64,000 nt of DNA, taken from positions 3,286,001 to 3,350,000 of the forward strand of contig NZ_CP188257.1 in NCBI RefSeq assembly GCF_049994355.1, given 5' to 3'. The DNA is from Angustibacter sp049994355. GTDB lineage: Bacteria; Actinomycetota; Actinomycetes; Actinomycetales; Angustibacteraceae. A program made the position numbers and the translations under genes. The notes under the pieces were generated by a model. It ran no database searches. It was not told where the DNA came from and saw nothing but the letters and a program-made list of their open reading frames with translations. Every line of letters begins with the position of its first letter. Positions within the stretch are counted from its first letter, which is position 1. This document shows, in pieces, positions 56,836-64,000 of this stretch.

Positions 56836-58917
56836 TCAGACCCGCAGCACGTAGCCGGCCGCGCCGGAGGGGGCGTCGGCGTCCCACTTGGGCAGTGTGA
56901 CGGTGAAGGTCGTCCCGCGACCCTCGACGGAGTCGACGTCCACCCGCCCGCCGTGCGCGGCCACGATGCCGCCGACGATGGCCAGGCCGAGCCCGGTGCC
57001 CGGGATCTGGCGCTGGGTCGCGTTGGAGGCCCGGTAGAAGCGGGTGAAGAGCGCCTGCACCTCGGCCTTCGGGATGCCTATCCCGGTGTCCTGCACGCGC
57101 ACGATCACGTCGTCCGCCGCAAGCTCCACGCTGACCGTGACCCGGCCACGGCTAGGAGTGAACTTCACCGCGTTGCCGACCAGGTTCAGCAGCATCCGGT
57201 CGATCTGGCCGGGGTCGGCGAGCAGCATGGCGTCAGCCGGCACGGGGAAGGTGTCGATCCGCACCCCGGCCGCCTCGGCCTGCGGACGCAGCGAGTCGGC
57301 CACGTGGTCGACCAGCCCGCTCAGGGCGACCGGCATGCGCTCGCTGCGCACGGCGCCGGACTCGACCTTGGAGATCATCAGCACGTCCTCGATCAGGTCG
57401 CGCAGCCGCTGGGTGTTGCGCGCGACGATCTCGAGCATGTTGTCCTGCATGGGCTGCAGGTCGCCCGCGTCGCCGTCCCGCATCATCTCGACGTAACCGG
57501 CGATGCTGGTCAGCGGCGTGCGCAGCTCGTGGCTGATGGTGGACAGGAAGTCCGACTTCGTCCGGTCCAGCTCGCGCAGCTGGCCCACCACGGAGGTCTG
57601 CTGCTCGAAGAGCCGGGCGTGGTGCACGGCACGGGCCAGGTCGCCGGCGACGCTCTCGACCAGATCGCCGTCCCCGGCCTCGAAGCGCGGACCGCTGTCG
57701 GCCCGCGCGCAGACCAGGACGCCGATCCGCTCGGTGCCGACCACGACCGGGGCGACGATCATCGGGCCGACACCGGGATATCCGGCCCCAAGCGCCGACT
57801 CGGCGCGGACCTCGACGTGCACCCGGACGTCGTCCGTGACCAAGGCCCGGTGCCCGCGCGCGCTGACCGCGACCGCCGACTCCAGCGGGTGGGTCGGCCC
57901 CGGCGGCTCGGTGGCCAGCAGCGGCAGGCCCGGGGTGTTCCACTGGGCGACGACCCGGCCCATCCGGTTGCCCTCGACCAGGCGCAGGTGCACGCGGTCG
58001 GCGCGAACCATCGGACCCAGTCCGCTGACCACCTCGTCCGAAACCGCCCCCGGGTGCAGGTGGGCACGCATCCGGCGGTCGAGGTCCTGGGTCAACGAGT
58101 GGATCTGGGCGCGCACATGCTCCGCGTCGCGCAGCCTCGCGCTCTGCTCCGCGAGCCGGTTGATGCTGGACGCCACGGCACGCATCTCCTGCGGCCCGCG
58201 CTCCTGCACGCGGGCGTCCAGGTCACCGGCGGCCAACCGCCCCAGTGCCGTGCGCAGCCGGGTGAGCGAAGGCACGACCTGACGCACGGTGAGCCAGGCC
58301 AGCAGGCCGAGCCCCAGTCCGGCCAGCACTGTGGTGGCCACCAGCACCCACAGGCTCAGCCCCCAGCGTCGGTCCGCGTGCCGCAGCGAGGCGTCGATCT
58401 GCCGGTCGAGCTGCTGGGCGAGCGCGTCGTTGGCCGCGTAGAACGTGTGCAACGCCGAGCGCGAGGCCTGGTAACGGGCATCCGCCTTGCTGCGCGGGAT
58501 CTCGCCGGTGGCGACCGGGTCGGCGATCTGGGTGAGCCACTGCTGCACTGCGACGTCCTGCTCGGCGATGCCCGCGCACGAACCGGGTGAGGTGATGCAG
58601 AGCCGGCGAGCGTGGCTCAGCGTGTCCTGGTAGCCGGCCCGGTCGGTCTGCAGCGACACCAGAGCCGCTTGGTCGCCGGTCACGATGTAGGCCCTCAGGT
58701 CGGAGGCCGTCGCAACCACCGCATCGCGCAGCTGGCTGTTGGCCCGCTGCAGTGGCAGCTCAGCACTGGCCACGTCCCGAAGCACCCCGGACGACGACCG
58801 GCTGAGCAGCAGCCCACCCACGCCGGAGCCGAGCACCACCAGACCGACGACCGCGAACGCGCCGAGCAACCGGTGCCGGATGCTCCAGGCGCGGCTCGAG
58901 GCCTGTCGGCTGGTCAC
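56836..58917 (-). CDS. Membrane histidine kinase (CHASE3-like, HAMP, GAF)
   Basis: A 693-residue sensor kinase. Two membrane segments (about 18-40 and 182-208) flank a helical extracytoplasmic domain of CHASE3 type. HAMP follows (PSLTRLRTALGRLAAGDLDARV), then a GAF domain (about 290-410), HisKA with phosphoacceptor His in SHELRTPLTSIAGY, and HATPase with NLVGNAVKFTPSRG, DTGIGIPKAEV and GTGLGLAIVGG. The GTG at 58917 overlaps the glycosyltransferase stop by 4 bp (GTGA). Its likely partner is the response regulator that opens the operon. Confidence 0.94.
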   Translation of the reverse strand: MTSRQASSRAWSIRHRLLGAFAVVGLVVLGSGVGGLLLSRSSSGVLRDVASAELPLQRANSQLRDAVVATASDLRAYIVTGDQAALVSLQTDRAGYQDTLSHARRLCITSPGSCAGIAEQDVAVQQWLTQIADPVATGEIPRSKADARYQASRSALHTFYAANDALAQQLDRQIDASLRHADRRWGLSLWVLVATTVLAGLGLGLLAWLTVRQVVPSLTRLRTALGRLAAGDLDARVQERGPQEMRAVASSINRLAEQSARLRDAEHVRAQIHSLTQDLDRRMRAHLHPGAVSDEVVSGLGPMVRADRVHLRLVEGNRMGRVVAQWNTPGLPLLATEPPGPTHPLESAVAVSARGHRALVTDDVRVHVEVRAESALGAGYPGVGPMIVAPVVVGTERIGVLVCARADSGPRFEAGDGDLVESVAGDLARAVHHARLFEQQTSVVGQLRELDRTKSDFLSTISHELRTPLTSIAGYVEMMRDGDAGDLQPMQDNMLEIVARNTQRLRDLIEDVLMISKVESGAVRSERMPVALSGLVDHVADSLRPQAEAAGVRIDTFPVPADAMLLADPGQIDRMLLNLVGNAVKFTPSRGRVTVSVELAADDVIVRVQDTGIGIPKAEVQALFTRFYRASNATQRQIPGTGLGLAIVGGIVAAHGGRVDVDSVEGRGTTFTVTLPKWDADAPSGAAGYVLRV

Positions 58918-60425
58918 GAGCCCACCCGCTCGGAGCGCTGCGAAGCGGGGGTGCGGAGATCCTGGCTCATGACGTCGGGACGGCGCGGTTCGGCCTGGGT
59001 GAAGCCGACCCGGGTCATCACCCCCCACTCGTAGCCGCTGCCGCGGATCTCGTCCCAGAGGCCCTGCAGCCGCCAGATCGCGGTCAGCTGCCGGTAGCCG
59101 ATGTTCTCGGCGAGGGCCGCGGCGACCGTCCAGACCAGGTCCCGCCAGCGGCCGTAGCGGTGGAAAGAGAACTCCTCGAGCGCGGCCGAGGCCACGGTGA
59201 GCAGGAACGCGTAGCCGAACGCCACCGCCGTGAAGAGCAGCGCGAAGTGCAGGTTGATGGCGCCGACCGCGAAGCCGGCGGCCATGGCCAGCAGGCCGAA
59301 CACCTCGACGACGGGCGCCAGCAGCTCGAATACGACGTAGTACGGCAGGGTCAACAGGCCGATGCGCCCGTAGCGCGGGTTGCCGATCATGTCCCGGTGC
59401 CGCCACAGGGTCTGGGCCAGACCGCGGTGCCAGCGTCGACGCTGGCGCCCGAGCACGCTGCGGGTCGGCGGCACCTCGGTCCAGACCACCGGCTCCGGGA
59501 CGAACACCACCCGATAGTCGGTCCGCTCGCGGCGCATCCGCTGGTGGATCCGGGTGACCAGGTCGAAGTCCTCGCCCAGGTTGGTCACGTCCAGACCGCC
59601 CACAGACACCACGACGTCGCGGCGGAACATGCCGAACGCGCCGGAGATGATCGCCAGCGCACCCAGCCGCGACCAGCCGGTGCGGCCCATCAGGAACGCG
59701 CGCAGGTACTCCACCGCCTGGATCCGTGGCAGCCAGGTCTTCGGCATCCGGACGTCGACCACCCGGCCGGCGGCGACGGTGCTGTCGTTCACCGCGCGCA
59801 CGACTCCCCCGGTGGCCACCACCCGGGCCGGGTCGTCCGCGAACGGCTTGCTCACCAGCAGCAGCGCGTCGGTGTCCAGCAGCGAGTCGGCGTCCACGAA
59901 GCAGACCAGGGGGTAGCGCGCGACGTTGACCCCGGTGTTCAGCGAGTCCGACCGGCCGCCGTTCTCCTTGCGGACGACGACCAGCGGTGCAGACGCGGAC
60001 ACGTGGACGTCGATGAGCGCGCCCACCGTGTGCACGTCGGACGGCACCTCGCGAGGAATCCTGCGCAGGTCGAACGCGGCGGCCAGCAGGTCGAAGGTGT
60101 CGTCGGTGCTGCCGTCGTCGACCACGACGACCTCGAACTCGGGGTAGCGCAAAGAGAGCATGCCGCGGATCGACTCCACGATGCCGACGGACTCGTTCCA
60201 GGCCGGCACGATCACCGAGACCGGCATGGTCAGCGGGCTGGCGTGCGCCTCGTCGTAGCCGGCGAACGGCACTCGGCGCAGCTGGCGGGCGAACTCCATC
60301 GTGGCCAGCACCAGCAGCAGTAGGTACGAGCTGTTGATGGCCAGGAAGTAGATCAGCACGGCGACATCCATCACCGACAACAGCTGCACGATCCCGGGTC
60401 GCAGCGCGTCCAGCGGGCCGCTCAC
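58914..60425 (-). CDS. Membrane glycosyltransferase family 2 (PgaC/BcsA-like)
   Basis: A 503-residue processive-type GT2. One N-terminal membrane segment (about 18-43) is followed by the catalytic domain: VSVIVPAWNES, VVVVDDGSTDDT, CFVDADSLLDTDAL (DxD), NLGEDFDLVTR (general base) and QRRRWHRGLAQTL (Q/RxxRW). Four or five C-terminal membrane segments follow. This motif set occurs in cellulose, hyaluronan and poly-GlcNAc synthases, so an exopolysaccharide is likely. It overlaps both neighbours by 4 bp, so its expression is tied to the regulator, HEAT protein and kinase. Confidence 0.93.
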   Translation of the reverse strand: MSGPLDALRPGIVQLLSVMDVAVLIYFLAINSSYLLLLVLATMEFARQLRRVPFAGYDEAHASPLTMPVSVIVPAWNESVGIVESIRGMLSLRYPEFEVVVVDDGSTDDTFDLLAAAFDLRRIPREVPSDVHTVGALIDVHVSASAPLVVVRKENGGRSDSLNTGVNVARYPLVCFVDADSLLDTDALLLVSKPFADDPARVVATGGVVRAVNDSTVAAGRVVDVRMPKTWLPRIQAVEYLRAFLMGRTGWSRLGALAIISGAFGMFRRDVVVSVGGLDVTNLGEDFDLVTRIHQRMRRERTDYRVVFVPEPVVWTEVPPTRSVLGRQRRRWHRGLAQTLWRHRDMIGNPRYGRIGLLTLPYYVVFELLAPVVEVFGLLAMAAGFAVGAINLHFALLFTAVAFGYAFLLTVASAALEEFSFHRYGRWRDLVWTVAAALAENIGYRQLTAIWRLQGLWDEIRGSGYEWGVMTRVGFTQAEPRRPDVMSQDLRTPASQRSERVGS

Positions 60426-61567
60426 CGGACCACGTCCGAGACCATCGCCGAGGCGATCGCCTGCACCTGGGCCGGCACGACCGACAGGCCGGCCCGCGCC
60501 GGTCCTGCGGACGCCAGCGCGTTCATCGCCAGCGACTCGGCCGCGTACACCGCGCCGGGACCGCCGCCGGCGGCGACCACCCGCAGCCGCTCGACCGCAC
60601 GGTCACCGAGCCGGCCCAGGGCCCGGGCGGCGTTGCTGGCTACCCGGTGCTCGTCGTCCACCAGCAGCGGCTCGAGCAGATCGACCGCCTGCCGGCCGCC
60701 GACCTCGCCGATCGCGCGTGCCGCCACCGCGCGCAGCGCGACGGGTTCAGTGGGTCGAACACAGCGCTCCAGCACCGCCAGGCCGGTCGGGACGCCGATC
60801 CGCCCGAGCGCGCGGGCGCACCGGATCCGCACGTCGTCGTCCGGGTCGTGCAACGCGTGGTTGGCCAGCACGCTGACCGCCGTGACCGCGCCACCGAGCC
60901 CGAGGATCTCCGCGGAGACCGCCCGGACGGCCGGGACCTGAGCGCCCATCGCGGTGACCAGCACCGGCGCGGCGCCCGGCCCGAGCCGGGCCAGGCTGCG
61001 CGCGACGATCCGCATCGGCACCGGGTGCGGCCCGGCCACCGAACGGACCAGGATCTTCGTGGACGCCGGGTCGCCGATCTCGCCCAGGGCACGGGCGGCG
61101 ACGATGCGGACCTCGGGGTCGCGGTCGTGCTCGAGCAGGAGCTCGAGCTCCGCGCGGGGTGCATGGGCGCCGAGCAGGCCGAGCAGCTCGGCCGCGCGGG
61201 CCCGTCCGACCGCGCCGGGGCTGTGCAGCCGCCGGGTCAGCCGCTCGATCGTGCCGCGTCGGTGCAGGAGCTCGACCAGGGCGGCGCGGGCGCCGCCGCG
61301 CAGCTTGCGGACCATCGACACGACCACCGGCTCAAGCGCCTTCCAGACCTCGTCGTCCAAGGCGAGTAGCCGCTCGACATGCGCGGCGTCGCGGCCCTCG
61401 TCGGCTACCACCGCCACGAGCAGCGGACGGTAGGGGTCGGCCAGCGCGATCCGGCGGCGTACCGAGCGCTGACGCAGGCCGCGACGCAGCACGATCGCGA
61501 TGGCCAGGAGCACGCACAGCAGCGCGATGGCCAGACCACCGGCAGCGAACGCCGCCGCTGCGGTCAC
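60422..61567 (-). CDS. Membrane-anchored HEAT-repeat protein
   Basis: A 381-residue protein with one N-terminal membrane segment (residues 4-28) and a cytoplasmic alpha-helical solenoid. At least six HEAT-like repeats are visible between about residues 115 and 345, for example VRIVAARALGEIGDPAS, VRAVSAEILGLGGA, VRIRCARALGRIGVP and VASNAARALGRLGD. HEAT arrays act as protein-binding scaffolds, so a partner role for the adjacent glycosyltransferase or kinase is plausible. The GTG start overlaps the response-regulator stop by 4 bp. Confidence 0.88.
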   Translation of the reverse strand: MTAAAAFAAGGLAIALLCVLLAIAIVLRRGLRQRSVRRRIALADPYRPLLVAVVADEGRDAAHVERLLALDDEVWKALEPVVVSMVRKLRGGARAALVELLHRRGTIERLTRRLHSPGAVGRARAAELLGLLGAHAPRAELELLLEHDRDPEVRIVAARALGEIGDPASTKILVRSVAGPHPVPMRIVARSLARLGPGAAPVLVTAMGAQVPAVRAVSAEILGLGGAVTAVSVLANHALHDPDDDVRIRCARALGRIGVPTGLAVLERCVRPTEPVALRAVAARAIGEVGGRQAVDLLEPLLVDDEHRVASNAARALGRLGDRAVERLRVVAAGGGPGAVYAAESLAMNALASAGPARAGLSVVPAQVQAIASAMVSDVVR

Positions 61568-61938
61568 GAGGTGCTGCGCGCGAGCACCGCCTGCACCCGG
61601 CTCAACAGCTCGCGGGGGCTGAAGGGTTTGACGACGTAGTCGTCGGCGCCCATCGAGAAGCCGGACTCGACGTCCGCCTCCTGCGCCTTCGCGGTGAGCA
61701 GGATGACCCTGATCGTGCTCAGGTCGGGGCGGGCCCGCAGCTGCTGCAGCACCTGCATGCCGCTCATCCCGGGCATCATCACGTCCAGCACGGCGACATC
61801 CGGACGCGACTCGAGCGCAGTGCTCAGGGCCTGGTCACCGTCGCCCGCGACGAGCACGTCGAAGCCCGCTGCCTCGAGCTTGAACGCCACGAGGTCACGG
61901 ATGTCGCGGTCGTCGTCCGCCACGAGCACGGTGGTCAA
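61564..61938 (-). CDS. Single-domain response regulator (CheY-like)
   Basis: A 124-residue receiver domain with no output domain. The phosphoacceptor is Asp52 (VLDVMMPGMSG), the acidic pocket is ADDD (7-10), Thr82 is in LLTAK and Lys104 is in VVKPFSP. The start is TTG at 61938, with GGAGGG 6 nt upstream. It is the first gene of a four-gene chain joined by 4-bp overlaps. It should relay signals from the kinase to a protein target, perhaps the HEAT protein or glycosyltransferase, rather than to DNA. Confidence 0.93.
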   Translation of the reverse strand: MTTVLVADDDRDIRDLVAFKLEAAGFDVLVAGDGDQALSTALESRPDVAVLDVMMPGMSGMQVLQQLRARPDLSTIRVILLTAKAQEADVESGFSMGADDYVVKPFSPRELLSRVQAVLARSTS

Positions 61939-62056
61939 GATGACCCTCCCGGTGGGCCGATCGGGGGCGTCGGTGCGCGCCCCCTACCCGGTTCTTGTCG
62001 GCCTTCCGGGCAGATTCTTGAGCCGAACGGGTGAGACGTATCGGGCCGAACGCGCC

Positions 62057-62086
62057 AGGCCCCGCTCACCGAGGTGGGCGGGGCCT
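62057..62086 (-). terminator. Hairpin after rho
   Basis: AGGCCCCGC (62057-62065) pairs with GCGGGGCCT (62078-62086), extended by CACC/GGTG inside. It starts 17 bp past the rho stop. Confidence 0.75.
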
Positions 62087-62102
62087 CGCAGGACGGGGTG
62101 CG

Positions 62103-64000
62103 TCAGTCGTCGTCACCACCCTTGCCGGGGACCGGCGTCGTCTTCTGCACCTGCATCAGGAACTCGGTGTTGCTCTTGGTCTCCTTCAGCTTCGACAGCA
62201 GCAGCTCGAGCGCCTGCTGAGAGTCGAGGCCGGACAGCACGCGGCGGAGCTTCCAACTGACCTGGAGCTCCTCACGGCCGAGCAGGATCTCTTCGCGGCG
62301 GGTGCTGGACGGGTTGACGTCCACCGCCGGGAACAGCCGCTTGTCGGCAAGGCGCCGGTCGAGCCGCAGCTCCATGTTTCCGGTGCCCTTGAACTCCTCG
62401 AAGATGACCTCGTCCATCTTGGAGCCGGTCTCGACGAGCGCGGTGGCCAGGATGGTCAGCGAGCCGCCGTTCTCGATGTTGCGGGCCGCACCGAAGAACC
62501 GCTTCGGCGGGTAGAGCGCGCTCGAGTCGACACCGCCGGACAGGATGCGCCCGCTGGCCGGAGCGGCCAAGTTGTAGGCGCGCCCCAGGCGGGTGATCGA
62601 GTCGAGCAGGACGACGACGTCGTTGCCCATCTCGACCAGGCGCTTGGCCCGCTCGATGGCGAGCTCGGCGACCGTGGTGTGGTCCTCGGCCGGGCGGTCG
62701 AAGGTCGAGGCGATGACCTCGCCCTTGACCGTGCGCTGCATGTCCGTGACCTCTTCAGGGCGCTCGTCGACGAGCACGACCATCAGGTGGGCCTCGGGGT
62801 TGTTGGTGGCGACGGCGTTGGCGATCGCCTGCAGGATCAGCGTCTTTCCCGCCTTCGGCGGCGAGACGATGAGGCCGCGCTGGCCCTTGCCGATCGGCGA
62901 GACCAGGTCGATGATCCGGGTGGTCAGCACGCCGGGCTCGGTCTCCAGCCGCAGACGCTCCTGCGGGTAGAGCGGGGTCAGCTTGCCGAACTCGACGCGC
63001 GCCTTGGCCTCGTCCGGGGTCATCCCGTTGACCGTGTCAAGGCGGACGAGGGCGTTGAACTTGCTGCGGTTGCCCTGGCCAGTGCCCTGCTGCTCGCCCT
63101 CGCGGGGCTGACGGACCGCACCGGTGACAGCGTCACCCTTGCGCAGGCCGTTCTTCTTGACCTGGCCGAGCGAGACGTAGACGTCGTTCGGGCCCGGCAG
63201 GTAGCCGGAGGTGCGGATGAACGCATAGCTCTCCAGCACGTCCAGGATTCCGGCGACGGGGAGCAGGACGTCGTCCTCGCTGATCTCCGGCTCCTCCATG
63301 CCGTGGCCGGGGTCGCCGACCCGGGTGCCGCCACGACGCTTGCGGTCGCGGTACCGACCACGACGGCGGCGGCCGCCGCCTTCCTCGTCGTCGTCGTAGC
63401 GGTTCTGGCCGCCCTGGGCCTGGTTCTGGTTCTGGCCGCCCTGGGCCTGGTTCTGGTTCTGGCCGCCCTGGGCCTGGCTCTGGCTCTGGCCCTGGTTCTG
63501 AGCGCCCTGGTTCTGGCCCGGCTGACGACTCTGGTTCTGGTTGCCGCCCTGCTGACGCTCGCCCTGCTGACGCTCGCCCTGCTGACGCTCGCCCTGCTGA
63601 CGATCGTTGCGCTGGCTCTGCTGGCGCTCGCCCTGCTGGCGCTCAGCCTGCTGGCGCTGGCGCTCCTGGCGCTCTGCGCGGTCCGAACCGTCGGAGCGGC
63701 CGTTCTGCCTGTCGCCCGCGTCGGAGCCGGACGGGCTCTCACCGGAAGGGGCCTGCTGGGCCGGGGCGGTACGCGACGGCTGCTCGGTGCGCGTCTCGCG
63801 CGCCACCGGAGCCGTCGACTTGGCTCCGGAGCCGGCGCCGCGACGCTCGCCGATGGCGGCGATCAGGTCGCTCTTGCGCATCTTGCCGGTGCCGGTGATG
63901 CCGAGGTCCGCGGCCATGGCCTGCAGCTCGGGCAGCCGCTTGCCGGTCAGGCCGCCACTCTGGCGGGTCGTGCGCGCCTGCTCAGCCACATCTGTGGCTG
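62103..64000 (-). CDS. rho: Transcription termination factor Rho, start near or beyond the right edge
   Basis: Hexameric RNA helicase that terminates transcription. The visible 628 residues from GTG 63989 include the Rho N-terminal fold (LTGKRLPELQAMAADLGITGTGKMRKSDLI). A long disordered insert (about 55-235) holds tandem ERQQG and GGQNQNQA repeats and ends in a basic GGGRRRRGRYRDRKRR block. The cold-shock RNA-binding domain follows (GILDVLESYAFIRTSGYLPGPNDVYVSLGQV, read in parts). The RecA core has Walker A PPKAGKT. The frame is still open at the edge, so the true start may lie outside. Confidence 0.95.
   Translation of the reverse strand, partial: ATDVAEQARTTRQSGGLTGKRLPELQAMAADLGITGTGKMRKSDLIAAIGERRGAGSGAKSTAPVARETRTEQPSRTAPAQQAPSGESPSGSDAGDRQNGRSDGSDRAERQERQRQQAERQQGERQQSQRNDRQQGERQQGERQQGERQQGGNQNQSRQPGQNQGAQNQGQSQSQAQGGQNQNQAQGGQNQNQAQGGQNRYDDDEEGGGRRRRGRYRDRKRRGGTRVGDPGHGMEEPEISEDDVLLPVAGILDVLESYAFIRTSGYLPGPNDVYVSLGQVKKNGLRKGDAVTGAVRQPREGEQQGTGQGNRSKFNALVRLDTVNGMTPDEAKARVEFGKLTPLYPQERLRLETEPGVLTTRIIDLVSPIGKGQRGLIVSPPKAGKTLILQAIANAVATNNPEAHLMVVLVDERPEEVTDMQRTVKGEVIASTFDRPAEDHTTVAELAIERAKRLVEMGNDVVVLLDSITRLGRAYNLAAPASGRILSGGVDSSALYPPKRFFGAARNIENGGSLTILATALVETGSKMDEVIFEEFKGTGNMELRLDRRLADKRLFPAVDVNPSSTRREEILLGREELQVSWKLRRVLSGLDSQQALELLLSKLKETKSNTEFLMQVQKTTPVPGKGGDDD

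Noticed and set aside
53476..58590. Plus-strand open frame of 1704 codons
   Set aside because: It lies antisense to the LuxR-type regulator and the histidine kinase. Its translation is Arg/Gly/Pro/Gln-rich low complexity with no domain, a normal artefact of high GC content.
1..64000. tRNA genes, CRISPR arrays, insertion sequences and prophage genes
   Set aside because: I saw no cloverleaf-like intergenic sequence, no regularly spaced repeat-spacer array and no transposase, integrase or phage structural gene. The short tandem arrays lack unique spacers.

Overview
The window is high-GC DNA, almost fully coding on both strands, from an actinobacterium (Actinomycetota). The main evidence is gene content and order. 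On the minus strand, rho, rpmE, prfA, prmC, sua5, glyA, a wecA-type transferase and the ATP synthase genes run towards a DUF2550 gene. A PduO adenosyltransferase, murA, nucS, methylmalonyl-CoA epimerase and a thiolase lie further left. The same genes are neighbours in Mycobacterium tuberculosis (about Rv1297-Rv1324) and in Streptomyces. NucS, a MurA with Asp in place of the catalytic Cys, and start codons placed directly behind TANNNT boxes also fit. I cannot name the genus.

Layout, left to right. 1-5.4 kb: two overlapping FtsX-type permeases, a GNAT acetyltransferase and a thiamine-binding protein (minus). 5.4-9.3 kb: argS (plus), then an ABC-2 exporter (minus). 9.4-13.6 kb: meaB and a thiolase (minus), methylmalonyl-CoA epimerase and crotonyl-CoA carboxylase/reductase (plus). 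13.7-26.8 kb: mixed housekeeping and conserved genes, including an AI-2E-type transporter, a double-length 3-hydroxyacyl-CoA dehydrogenase, nucS, ohr, an HtrA-like protease, a histidine phosphatase-GNAT fusion and a PatB-type lyase. 26.8-28.2 kb: a small accessory patch with an orphan immunity-like gene, a decayed fragment, a 12-bp tandem repeat and a less GC-rich membrane-protein gene. 28.3-38.1 kb: an HTH-MurA fusion, ethylmalonyl-CoA mutase, an iteron-like intergenic region, a GNAT, a Na+/H+ antiporter with a UBP zinc finger, 3-hydroxybutyryl-CoA dehydrogenase, canonical murA and PduO. 38.1-52.9 kb: the ATP synthase locus and the wecA/glyA/sua5/prmC/prfA/rpmE block. 53.0-61.9 kb: an insertion between rpmE and rho, with a secreted protein, a LuxR-type ATPase regulator and a tightly overlapped response regulator/HEAT/glycosyltransferase/histidine kinase operon. 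62.1-64 kb: rho, running to the right edge.

How the genes work together. Thiolase, 3-hydroxybutyryl-CoA dehydrogenase(s), Ccr, MeaA, epimerase, MeaB and the cobalamin adenosyltransferase supply much of an ethylmalonyl-CoA pathway for acetyl-CoA assimilation, spread over 28 kb in several transcription units. The ATP synthase locus is unusual. A strong hairpin follows atpD. A HIT-like gene and one copy of an 86-bp inverted-repeat element lie between atpD and atpC, and atpC encodes only the beta-sandwich half of epsilon. A second copy of the 86-bp element lies upstream of the ABC exporter. About twenty genes carry an xANNNT box ending 6-8 nt before the start codon, as expected for leaderless mRNAs.

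Function calls come from reading translated sequence and remembered family motifs. No database search was run.
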